Source: an uncultured Micrococcales bacterium | Lineage (GTDB): Bacteria > Actinomycetota > Actinomycetes > Actinomycetales > Microbacteriaceae | NCBI GenBank assembly: GCA_903927775.1 | Contig: CAIYOE010000230.1 | Span: 1-12,039 of the forward strand | Direction: 5' to 3' | DNA length: 12,039 bases | Shown: positions 1 through 6,769 of the stretch, in pieces | Layout of the letters: every line of letters starts with the position of its first letter | Position numbering within the stretch: the stretch's first letter is position 1 | The notes under the pieces: generated by a model | Seen by the model: only the letters and a program-made list of their open reading frames with translations | Databases searched by the model: none | Told to the model about the DNA's origin: nothing | Made by a program: the position numbers and the translations under genes

Positions 1-582
1 GGCGGACCCCTAAATGCAACCGAAGATCTGCAGGATGCGGCAGCCAGAAACCTGCGTGAGACCACCGGCCTGGAGCCTCGCTACCTGGAACAGCTTTATG
101 CGTTCGGCGACCCTGGCCGTTCCAGCAACCAAGAGCGAGTGGTTTCGATTGTTTATTGGGCTTTAGTCGCAAGCGCCGAGGCCGACCAAGCTCTAGAGAA
201 TCGCAACGTGCAGTGGTTTGCTGCAGACTGCATCGCTGAGCTGGCATTTGACCACAACCTCATAGTGGAATACGCCCTATGGCGCCTGAGAACCAAGCTT
301 TCATACAGCAGGGTGGCCAATGGTTTCCTAGGTGAGGAATTTACCCTGAGCCAACTTCGTGAGGTTTACGAGATCGTGCTCCAAAAGCCGCTGGACAAAG
401 CAAATTTCAGGCGCACCATCGAGGCCAGTAAATCAATCTTGCCAACCGGGCAGAGAGTAGCTGGCGGAAGCCATCGCCCACCCCAGCTCTACACCTACAA
501 CAAAGAGTTGAACCTCACCGATCAGGGTCCGCTCACCACAAAAACGTTCGTAAGTAATAAATCGGAATCGAGTCAAAAATGA
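1..582 (+). CDS. nrtR: NrtR-family (Nudix-related) transcriptional regulator of NAD synthesis, 5'-truncated
   Basis: The reading frame is open from base 1 to a TGA at 580-582, giving 193 visible residues; the N-terminus lies outside the window. NrtR proteins join a Nudix-like domain, which binds ADP-ribose or related NAD metabolites, to a C-terminal winged helix that binds DNA and represses NAD genes. The visible part starts inside the Nudix box. G2, E8, R16, L18, E20, G23 and L24 fit the consensus, but two conserved glutamates are replaced (N17, T21), so hydrolase activity is unlikely. The C-terminal third has the family's winged-helix pattern: FTLSQLREVYE, then NFRR, then GGSHRPPQLY near the end. 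The stop overlaps the nadA start as ATGA, so the two are probably translationally coupled. That context strongly supports a role in NAD regulation. No operator is visible because the promoter is upstream of the window. The family call is firm; the ligand is inferred. Confidence 0.87.
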   Translation, partial: GGPLNATEDLQDAAARNLRETTGLEPRYLEQLYAFGDPGRSSNQERVVSIVYWALVASAEADQALENRNVQWFAADCIAELAFDHNLIVEYALWRLRTKLSYSRVANGFLGEEFTLSQLREVYEIVLQKPLDKANFRRTIEASKSILPTGQRVAGGSHRPPQLYTYNKELNLTDQGPLTTKTFVSNKSESSQK

Positions 583-1865
583 CAGTCACCGCTTCGGTCA
601 ATACCCGTATCCAGTTGAGCGTGAAAGGCGCTAGCCAAGAAACCACCTGTGGGACCAGCCTGGCCAGTGGGCCTTGGGAGTTCGACAAGGGCATGCCGGA
701 ATACGGGCCGGGCGCCTCGGTAGCCGACGCGATTCCGGCCAACTCCCCCGTGCAATCGCAGATTCCGGCCACATACCGCGAAGCCAGCGATGAAGAGCTT
801 CACGAGCGCATCGTCGCGGCAAAAAAGACCCTTGGTGACTCCGTTGTGGTTCTAGGGCACTTTTATCAGCGCGACGAAATCGTTCAGCACGCCGACTATC
901 TTGGCGACAGCTACCAACTGGCCGTAGCGGCAACCAAACATGCCGAGGCTAAGGCGATCGTGTTCTGCGGCGTGCACTTTATGGCCGAAACCGCCGATGT
1001 TCTAAGCAACCCGGATCAGAGCGTGATTTTGCCAAACTTAGCCGCCGGTTGCAGCATGGCCGACATGGCCGACACCGACAGCGTTGAGGAATGCTGGGCT
1101 CAACTCACCGAACTTTACGGAACCGAACCGAACGCACAGGGCAAGGTACCGGTTATCCCGGTTACCTACATGAACTCCTCCGCCGCACTCAAAGCCTTTT
1201 GCGGGCGCAACGGCGGCATCGTTTGCACCAGCAGCAACGCCAAGACAGTTTTGGAGTGGGCTTTCGAGCGCGCCGAGCGCGTGCTGTTTTTCCCGGATCA
1301 ACACCTTGGGCGCAACACCGCCCTTTCCATGGGAATTCAACTGGAGAACATGCCGCTTTGGCACGGTCGCAAAGCTCTTGGCGGTAACACTGAACAAACC
1401 CTGAACGACGCCAAGGTAATCCTTTGGAATGGTTTCTGCAGCGTTCACAAACGATTCAGCGTTTCCCAGATCGAAAAGGCTCGTGTCGACTTCCCTGGGG
1501 TGCGTGTGATTGTGCACCCGGAATGCCCCATGGATGTAGTTTTAGCAGCCGACGAAAACGGCAGCACCGACTACATTCGACGCGCGGTAGCTGCCGCGAC
1601 CGAGCCGACCACCTTTGCCATTGGTACCGAGGTGAACATGGTTCAGCGCCTAGCCGCCCAGTACCCGCAACACAACATTTTCTGCCTAGACCCGGTGATC
1701 TGCCCCTGCAGCACCATGTATCGCATTCACCCCGCTTATCTGGCCTGGGTGCTAGAGGAACTGGTGGCCGGCCGCGTGGTAAACCAGATCAGCGTTGCGC
1801 CAGAGGTGCAGGCAAACGCCAAAGTGGCTCTGGAACGCATGCTGGCCGCCAAGCCTTCGGTCTAG
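579..1865 (+). CDS. nadA: Quinolinate synthase NadA (long actinobacterial type)
   Basis: This cytoplasmic [4Fe-4S] enzyme condenses iminoaspartate with dihydroxyacetone phosphate to give quinolinate. The 428-residue product carries the whole family signature: VLGHFYQRDEI (91-101), DYLGDSYQLA (106-115), AGCSMAD (156-162), VTYMNSSAALKA (195-206), CTSSNAKT (216-223), FPDQHLGRNTA (238-248), HPECPMD (313-319), GTEVNMVQRL (349-358) and CPC (375-377). The likely cluster ligands are C158, C216 and one of C375/C377, by analogy with the known three-cysteine site. The roughly 70-residue N-terminal extension is usual for actinobacterial NadA and contains the GPGAS motif (43-47). I chose ATG 579 because it forms an ATGA overlap with the regulator stop; no strong Shine-Dalgarno is seen, which suits translational coupling. 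A later ATG at 693 would lose the extension and is less likely. NadB follows after 22 bp. Confidence 0.98.
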   Translation: MTVTASVNTRIQLSVKGASQETTCGTSLASGPWEFDKGMPEYGPGASVADAIPANSPVQSQIPATYREASDEELHERIVAAKKTLGDSVVVLGHFYQRDEIVQHADYLGDSYQLAVAATKHAEAKAIVFCGVHFMAETADVLSNPDQSVILPNLAAGCSMADMADTDSVEECWAQLTELYGTEPNAQGKVPVIPVTYMNSSAALKAFCGRNGGIVCTSSNAKTVLEWAFERAERVLFFPDQHLGRNTALSMGIQLENMPLWHGRKALGGNTEQTLNDAKVILWNGFCSVHKRFSVSQIEKARVDFPGVRVIVHPECPMDVVLAADENGSTDYIRRAVAAATEPTTFAIGTEVNMVQRLAAQYPQHNIFCLDPVICPCSTMYRIHPAYLAWVLEELVAGRVVNQISVAPEVQANAKVALERMLAAKPSV

Positions 1866-1875
1866 GCGGGGCGGC

Positions 1876-1883
1876 AAAGAGGA
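1876..1883 (+). promoter_or_regulatory. Ribosome binding site that sets the nadB start
   Basis: AAAGAGGA lies between the nadA stop and ATG 1888, with about five bases between the GG pair and the start codon. It supports 1888 over the in-frame upstream candidate at 1795, which lies inside nadA and would add a non-homologous leader before the FAD-binding motif. Confidence 0.8.
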
Positions 1884-1887
1884 AACC

Positions 1888-3450
1888 ATGGCCAAGGTAA
1901 TAGTTGTAGGTAGCGGCGTGGCGGGCTTAGTTGCTGCCGTCAAGGCAAGTTCTGAGCACGAGGTAACTTTGGTCACCAAAGACGTACTCGGAGAGAGCAA
2001 TACTCATTACGCTCAGGGCGGGATAGCGGCGGTTACCAGCACCGATGATTCGATTGCCGAACACGTTGCAGATACGATTTTTGCGGGAGCCGGATTGTGT
2101 TGGCAGCCCGCGGTGCAAGCGCTTTGCGAGCAGGGGCCACGGAGCCTGAATGAACTGATTGCCTTTGGGGTGGAGTTCGACCGGATGTCAAAGACCGCAT
2201 CCGCAGGTCTGCAGGAAACCGCTGAACTAGCCCGCGGTCTCGAGGCCGCTCACTCGCATGCTCGTATCTTGCACGTGGGTGGCGATGCAACTGGCGCCGG
2301 CATCAGCAATGCCCTTGTCAAAACTTTGCAGTCCGCCAAGGTAGCCGTTCGAGAGCACACCTTGGCTACCGACCTGATTATGGAAAATGGCAAGGTTACC
2401 GGCCTGAGCGTTTTTAGCAGCGATGGAGTCGAGCAACTAGAAGCCGACGTTGTGATTTTGGCTAGCGGTGGCGCTGGTCAGTTGTATCGCCACACCACCA
2501 ACCCATCGGTGACTACCGGCGATGGCGCTGCACTGGGCCTGCGCGCTGGAGCAGTTCTTGCCGACCTCGAGTTCTTCCAATTCCATCCAACAGCCCTTGC
2601 CGTTCCGGGCTCGTTCCTAATAAGTGAGGCGGTGCGAGGCGAAGGCGCGGTGTTGATCAACAACAAGGGCCAGCGTTTTATGCAAAACATTCATCCGCTT
2701 GCAGAGCTTGCGCCACGCGACGTGGTGGCTCGCGGAATCCAGCAGGAAATGATGGCTCAGGGTGGCGAACCAATTTTGCTAGATGCCACCAAGCTCGGAG
2801 CCGAGTTCCTGACCAACCGCTTCCCCAGTATCAGCAAGGCATGCAAGTCCTACGGTCTCAACTGGACCAAACAGCCGATCCCAGTAACGCCTGCGGCTCA
2901 TTACTGGATGGGCGGAATCGCCACCGATACCTTTGGGCGCACCAGCATCCCCGGCCTGTTTGCAGTTGGCGAAGTCGCTTGCAACGGATCCCACGGAGCC
3001 AACCGGCTTGCATCGAACAGTTTGCTCGAAAGCATCGTATTTGCCGATCGAGCAATCGAGGTGCTTGACGAGGCTTGGCCGGTTGATTTCACGTTCGAAA
3101 GATTCCGCGACCAGCCGCCGATTACCAACATCGATGTGGATTTGAGTTACAGCGCCAGCAGCCAAATCGTAGACCGTGTGGAACTGCAAACCCAGATGTG
3201 GGATTTGGTTGGCTTGGCCCGCGATGACATGGGTTTGCGTCAAGCTCGCAGGACTTTCAGAGATTGGCGGCCATTGGGGTCCGATAATCGCCTGTTCACC
3301 GACTTCGAGGACGCCAACCTGCTCGACCTCGCGCGTGCAGTGACTGCTTCGGCTTTAGCGCGCCTTGAGTCGCGCGGTGCGCACTACCGCCTGGACTACC
3401 CAGAGACCAAACCCGAACTTGCTCGCCCAATCACAGTTAGAAAGGCCTAA
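1888..3450 (+). CDS. nadB: L-aspartate oxidase NadB
   Basis: This FAD flavoprotein oxidises L-aspartate to iminoaspartate, the substrate passed to NadA. The 520-residue length is normal. The dinucleotide-binding motif VIVVGSGVAGLVAA starts at residue 4, followed by THYAQGGIAAV (39-49), HVGGDATGAGISNAL (129-143), the second FAD segment ASGGAGQLYRHTTNP (192-206) and GDGAALGLRAGA (211-222). Likely active-site residues, placed by analogy with E. coli NadB, are E119, H233 (HPTAL), R277 (APRDVV), H338 (HYWMGG) and R373 (GANRLASNSLLE). The C-terminal helical domain carries MGLRQARR (448-455). No key residue is missing. The stop is one base before the nadC start, so the genes are certainly co-transcribed. 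Succinate dehydrogenase and fumarate reductase flavoproteins are related, but the operon and the GSHGANRLASNSLLE segment fit NadB. Confidence 0.98.
   Translation: MAKVIVVGSGVAGLVAAVKASSEHEVTLVTKDVLGESNTHYAQGGIAAVTSTDDSIAEHVADTIFAGAGLCWQPAVQALCEQGPRSLNELIAFGVEFDRMSKTASAGLQETAELARGLEAAHSHARILHVGGDATGAGISNALVKTLQSAKVAVREHTLATDLIMENGKVTGLSVFSSDGVEQLEADVVILASGGAGQLYRHTTNPSVTTGDGAALGLRAGAVLADLEFFQFHPTALAVPGSFLISEAVRGEGAVLINNKGQRFMQNIHPLAELAPRDVVARGIQQEMMAQGGEPILLDATKLGAEFLTNRFPSISKACKSYGLNWTKQPIPVTPAAHYWMGGIATDTFGRTSIPGLFAVGEVACNGSHGANRLASNSLLESIVFADRAIEVLDEAWPVDFTFERFRDQPPITNIDVDLSYSASSQIVDRVELQTQMWDLVGLARDDMGLRQARRTFRDWRPLGSDNRLFTDFEDANLLDLARAVTASALARLESRGAHYRLDYPETKPELARPITVRKA
3439..3445 (+). 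promoter_or_regulatory. Ribosome binding site for nadC, inside the nadB 3' end
   Basis: AGAAAGG lies within the last codons of nadB, six bases before GTG 3452. It favours the GTG at 3452 over an in-frame start further upstream at 3365 that would lie inside nadB. Confidence 0.75.
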
Positions 3451-3451
3451 C

Positions 3452-4303
3452 GTGCTCACCAAACAAATCATCGATGACTCGGTCGGCCGCGCATTAGCAG
3501 AAGACGCGCCTTGGGGAGACGTGACCAGTGAGTATCTGATTCCGGCGAGCGCCGTTGCCACCGCCACCCTCGAAGCCCGCGAATCAGGTGTAATGGCCGG
3601 AGCAGAGGTATTCGCCGCCGCTTTCAAACTTGTTGATGTAACGGTTGGCGTTGAGCTTTTGGTGTCAGACGGCCAGAGTTTTGTGGCCGGCCAAACCCTG
3701 GCAATCGTCTCTGGTCCGGCCCGTGCGGTGTTGACTGGCGAGCGCGTTGCGTTGAACTTTGTGCAGCGTATGGCGGGAATCGCCACCGCCACCGCTAAGT
3801 ATGTGGCCGCTATCCATGGCACCGATGCCCGCATCGTGGATACCCGCAAAACCACCCCGGGTCTCAGGGCCTTTGAAAAGCATTCGGTTCGCGCCGGCGG
3901 AGGGCACAACCACCGATACAGTCTGAGCGACGCCGTGATGGCCAAGGACAATCATCTGGCTATCTTGACTCGCGGTGAAAAAGACCTAACCGAGGAACTG
4001 CTGCGTGTTCGCAGCGAACTAGGACACACCACCCACATCGAGGTCGAGGTGGACCGCCTGGATCAGCTGGATGCGGTTTTAGCAGCCAAGGTTGACACCA
4101 TCATGTTGGATAACTTCTCTTTAGAAGACATGAAAACCGGTGTGGCCAAGATTGCTGGTCGCGCGGTTGTAGAGGCCAGCGGCGGTGTGAACCTGGATAC
4201 CGTTCGGGCTATCGCGCAGACCGGCGTAGACGTGATTTCGGTTGGTGCGCTAACCCACCAGATTCACTCTTTGGATCTTGGCTTAGACATCAAGATTGAC
4301 TAA
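3452..4303 (+). CDS. nadC: Nicotinate-nucleotide pyrophosphorylase (quinolinate phosphoribosyltransferase) NadC
   Basis: NadC converts quinolinate and PRPP into nicotinate mononucleotide, CO2 and pyrophosphate, the last step of the pathway encoded here. The 283-residue product is full length. Visible motifs are WGDVTSEYLIP (21-31), GVMAGAEVF (46-54), ALNFVQRMAGIATAT (100-114, with R106), DTRKTTPGLRAFEKHSVRAGG (130-150, with K133, K143, H144 and R147), MAKDNH (163-168), HIEVEVD (195-201, with E197), DTIMLDN (215-221, with D220) and EASGGVN (241-247). Together these form the phosphate- and quinolinate-binding sites of the type II PRTase fold. The start is GTG with a Shine-Dalgarno, one base after the nadB stop. 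The cysteine desulfurase follows after 19 bp. Confidence 0.98.
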   Translation: MLTKQIIDDSVGRALAEDAPWGDVTSEYLIPASAVATATLEARESGVMAGAEVFAAAFKLVDVTVGVELLVSDGQSFVAGQTLAIVSGPARAVLTGERVALNFVQRMAGIATATAKYVAAIHGTDARIVDTRKTTPGLRAFEKHSVRAGGGHNHRYSLSDAVMAKDNHLAILTRGEKDLTEELLRVRSELGHTTHIEVEVDRLDQLDAVLAAKVDTIMLDNFSLEDMKTGVAKIAGRAVVEASGGVNLDTVRAIAQTGVDVISVGALTHQIHSLDLGLDIKID

Positions 4304-4322
4304 CCGATCGCGAAAAACGAAA

Positions 4323-5489
4323 ATGCTTTACCTAGACCACGCAGCCACTACCCCGGTGCTACCCGAGGCCCTGCAGGCTGCCTGGCCGTACCTAACTAAC
4401 GAGTTCGGCAACCCATCCAGCGCTCACGAACCCGGGCTTAGGGCAGCCAACGCTCTGGACTGGGCTCGCCAAGCTTGCGCAGAGTATTTGGGTTGCAAGA
4501 AGTCCGAGGTGGTTTTCACCAGCGGTGGCACGGAATCTAATAATTTGGCCATCAAGGGAATTGCTTTGGCTAATCCTCGCGGCAAGCACATTATTAGTGC
4601 CCGAACCGAACACAATGCTGTGCTGCAATGCCTGGACTACCTTGAACGTCACCACGGATTCGAGGTCAGCTATCTGACTTTGAACCAAAACGGAATCGCT
4701 GATCCCGAAACTCTTGCGGAAGTGATCCGGCCAGACACATCGCTGATTACCCTGATGCTCGCCAACAACGAGACGGGTGCTATTCACCCAATTGCGGAGC
4801 TGGCTCGCATTGCCAGCGCCAATAAGGTTCCATTTCACACCGATGCGGTGCAGGCCGCCGGCTGGTTCGATTTGAATGTGACCCATTTGGGGGTAGACGC
4901 CCTGAGCCTGAGCGGGCACAAATTTGGCGCCCCAAAAGGAAGCGGGCTGCTTTACCTGCGAAACCGCTTTAACCCTGAGCCGGTTTTACACGGTGGAGGC
5001 CAGGAGTCTGGTCGCCGAAGCGGAACCCAGAACGTGGCTTGGGCGGTAGCGATCGCCACGGCACTGCATGCGCTATCAGCCAATACCAACTCGCAGGAAT
5101 CCAGCCTGGCCCGATCTGCGCAAAGCCAGGCGGTAACCCAGGCGTTCATCGATGCTGTGTTGAATCAGTTCCCACAGGCCAAACTGACCGGGCCTGCAGT
5201 TTCGGATCTGCGCCACCCCGCCATCGCGGCCTTTACTTTTGAGGGGGTAAACGGCGAGACCTTGCTGCTGGAATTGGAACGCAACGGGGTGATTGTGTCG
5301 AGCGGATCCGCCTGTGCAGCCGGCAGTCAAGAGCCCTCGCACGTTTTACAGGCGCTGGGGATACACGACGACGTGTGCCTTACCGCGGTTCGGTTTAGCT
5401 TTGGGCACTCGGCCACCACCGACCAAGCAACGCAAGCACTCGAGGCACTAGCCAAGGCCATGGGCGCCATAACCGGCCTCACTTACTGA
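4323..5489 (+). CDS. Cysteine desulfurase (NifS/IscS-like, class V aminotransferase) of the NAD operon
   Basis: This PLP enzyme takes sulfur from L-cysteine as a persulfide, releasing alanine. Numbering from ATG 4323, the 388-residue product shows YLDHAATTPV (3-12), TSGGTESNNLAIKG (66-79), TEHNAV with H97, LANNETGAIHPI (146-157), HTDAVQA (172-178), the PLP lysine K200 in SGHKFGAPKG, RRSGTQN (231-237) and catalytic C331 in SSGSAC. The active-site loop runs straight into EPSHVLQALG with the spacing seen in NifS/IscS enzymes, not SufS. The likely job is to supply sulfur for the NadA [4Fe-4S] cluster, as proposed for nifS-like genes in the nad operons of other Gram-positive bacteria; general Fe-S or tRNA sulfur roles are possible. 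ATG 4323 puts the conserved YLDHAATTPV at the usual distance. A TTG at 4296 overlapping nadC is in frame but adds only a basic leader. No strong Shine-Dalgarno is visible. Confidence 0.95.
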   Translation: MLYLDHAATTPVLPEALQAAWPYLTNEFGNPSSAHEPGLRAANALDWARQACAEYLGCKKSEVVFTSGGTESNNLAIKGIALANPRGKHIISARTEHNAVLQCLDYLERHHGFEVSYLTLNQNGIADPETLAEVIRPDTSLITLMLANNETGAIHPIAELARIASANKVPFHTDAVQAAGWFDLNVTHLGVDALSLSGHKFGAPKGSGLLYLRNRFNPEPVLHGGGQESGRRSGTQNVAWAVAIATALHALSANTNSQESSLARSAQSQAVTQAFIDAVLNQFPQAKLTGPAVSDLRHPAIAAFTFEGVNGETLLLELERNGVIVSSGSACAAGSQEPSHVLQALGIHDDVCLTAVRFSFGHSATTDQATQALEALAKAMGAITGLTY

Positions 5490-5491
5490 CC

Positions 5492-5497
5492 TAGAAT
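5492..5497 (+). promoter_or_regulatory. Probable -10 element of a leaderless promoter for the MFS gene
   Basis: TAGAAT lies exactly six bases before ATG 5504, the spacing at which the transcript would begin at the start codon, as is common in actinobacteria. There is no Shine-Dalgarno before either the ATG or the GTG at 5498. No good -35 hexamer is seen inside the end of the desulfurase gene. The same layout occurs before the desaturase gene. Confidence 0.55.
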
Positions 5498-5503
5498 GTG
5501 CAA

Positions 5504-6736
5504 ATGAGACTTCACAAAGCCTGGATTGTTGCTGCCACCACTTTTCTAGTGTTGATATGCGCCTCGGCATTCCGCTCCACCACATCGGTGCTTTACATGC
5601 CCATGGAAATGGAGTTCGGCTGGACCCGCACCATCACCTCGGGTGCCGTAGCTCTAAACATCATGGTTTACGGACTCACCGCGCCATTCGCCGCCGTTTT
5701 GATGGCCCGCTTTGGCGCCAAGGTGGTTGCCCTCTCAGCTCTGGCAAGCATCGCGGCGGGAACAGCACTAACCACAGTGATGACCGAACCCTGGCAGCTC
5801 TATGTTGATTGGGGAATCTTTGTTGGGCTTGGAACCGGTTGTTTGGCGCTGGTTTTTGGCGCTCAGGTGGCAAACGCATGGTTCGTCAAGCGCCGAGGTT
5901 TGATTACCGGTATTTTCTCGGCCGCATACGCCACCGGCCAGCTGCTATTCCTACCAAGCCTGACCAACCTGACCCAAACAGCGGGGTGGAGAAGCGCATC
6001 GCTGGTAGTTGCAGCGTTTGCCACAATATTGATCCCCATTTTTGCTATCGCCTTCAATAGCGCGCCCACCCCACCCGAGGCACCCTACGGCGGAACCGTA
6101 GCCGATGCCGCACCAAAGCCGCCTGTCACCGTTCGCGCCAACTTCGAGGCCCTCAAATCGGCAGTCAAAAAGCCAGCATTTTGGGCGCTCGCCACAACTT
6201 TCTTTGTTTGCGGTTGGACCACAAACGGTTTGATTGGCGCGCACTTTATCCCCGCCGCACACGATCACGGCATGCCAACTAACCTGGCCGCGGGTCTGCT
6301 TGCAGTTGTGGGGATCTTCGACTTTGTTGGCACCATTGCAAGCGGGTGGTTGACCGACCGCATTAACTCGGCTTACTTGCTGGTTGCCTACTACGGCCTG
6401 CGCGGCCTGGCACTTTTCACGGTGCCGTTCGTTCTAGGGCCAGATGTTCAGCCGCCTCTGTTTTTCTTTATCGTGTTCTACGGCCTCGACTGGATTGCAA
6501 CGGTACCTCCAACCGTGGAACTTTGTAGGCGATACTTTGGCCTGCAGAACTCATCGTTGATTTATGGTTGGGTATTTGCCAGCCACATGGTGGGAGCCTC
6601 TATTGCCAGCGCCTTCGCGGGTTGGATTCGCGATTCTCAAGGCGACTACTTCATCGCTTGGATTACTGCCGCAGTGCTGTGTCTAGGGGCATCCACCTAT
6701 TCGCTCACCCTCCGCAAAGCCCCCAGCCTAAAGTAG
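5504..6736 (+). CDS. Major facilitator superfamily transporter, substrate unknown
   Basis: A 410-residue integral membrane protein with about twelve hydrophobic segments in two halves. A hydrophilic, proline-rich central loop at about 186-223 separates helices 6 and 7. The N-terminal half carries LYMPMEMEFGWTRTITSG (30-47) and, after helix 2, ARFGAK (68-73), the position of the classic MFS loop motif. The second half has the matching loop GWLTDRINSAYLL (281-293) and AAHDHGMP (251-258). This pattern resembles the monocarboxylate/oxalate-formate-like branch of MFS, but the substrate cannot be read from the sequence. The start is taken at ATG 5504, six bases after TAGAAT; an in-frame GTG at 5498 is the alternative. 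Only 14 bp separate it from the desulfurase stop, so read-through from the NAD operon is possible. A niacin-type substrate would fit the neighbourhood but nothing in the protein shows it. Confidence 0.9.
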   Translation: MRLHKAWIVAATTFLVLICASAFRSTTSVLYMPMEMEFGWTRTITSGAVALNIMVYGLTAPFAAVLMARFGAKVVALSALASIAAGTALTTVMTEPWQLYVDWGIFVGLGTGCLALVFGAQVANAWFVKRRGLITGIFSAAYATGQLLFLPSLTNLTQTAGWRSASLVVAAFATILIPIFAIAFNSAPTPPEAPYGGTVADAAPKPPVTVRANFEALKSAVKKPAFWALATTFFVCGWTTNGLIGAHFIPAAHDHGMPTNLAAGLLAVVGIFDFVGTIASGWLTDRINSAYLLVAYYGLRGLALFTVPFVLGPDVQPPLFFFIVFYGLDWIATVPPTVELCRRYFGLQNSSLIYGWVFASHMVGASIASAFAGWIRDSQGDYFIAWITAAVLCLGASTYSLTLRKAPSLK

Positions 6737-6754
6737 TTTGATACCGCTACCAAA
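6737..6754. repeat. Imperfect inverted repeat before the secreted-protein gene
   Basis: TTTGATA and TACCAAA form seven-base arms with one mismatch around a CCGC centre, in the 33-bp gap between the MFS stop and the TTG start of the next gene. It could be an operator; it is too weak and lacks the T run needed for a terminator. A short repeat like this can arise by chance. Confidence 0.35.
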
Positions 6755-6759
6755 GCACC

Positions 6760-6765
6760 GGAGGG
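6760..6765 (+). promoter_or_regulatory. Strong ribosome binding site deciding a TTG start
   Basis: GGAGGG lies four to five bases before TTG 6770. No in-frame ATG or GTG precedes the signal peptide, so this site fixes the start of the secreted protein. Confidence 0.8.
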
Positions 6766-6769
6766 CCAC

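Noticed and set aside
1038..1517. A 159-codon minus-strand open frame inside nadA
   Set aside because: It is antisense to the most conserved part of NadA and has no recognisable features or ribosome site.
1795..1887. An upstream in-frame start that would lengthen NadB by 31 residues
   Set aside because: It lies within nadA, its leader has no similarity to NadB N-termini, and ATG 1888 has a ribosome site and places the FAD motif at residue 4.
1866..1887. Possible internal NrtR operator or promoter between nadA and nadB
   Set aside because: The 22-bp gap holds only the ribosome site; no palindrome or -10 element is visible.
3355..3951. A 198-codon open frame on the minus strand across the end of nadB and the start of nadC
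   Set aside because: It lies opposite two fully supported genes and its product shows no family-like motif; GC-biased codon positions commonly open such frames.
4296..4322. A TTG start giving the cysteine desulfurase nine extra residues
   Set aside because: The leader is basic and unlike the family; YLDHAATTPV normally begins within the first few residues. It cannot be fully excluded, since neither start has a strong ribosome site.
4392..4919. A 175-codon minus-strand open frame inside the cysteine desulfurase
   Set aside because: It lies opposite conserved catalytic motifs and has no protein-family signal.
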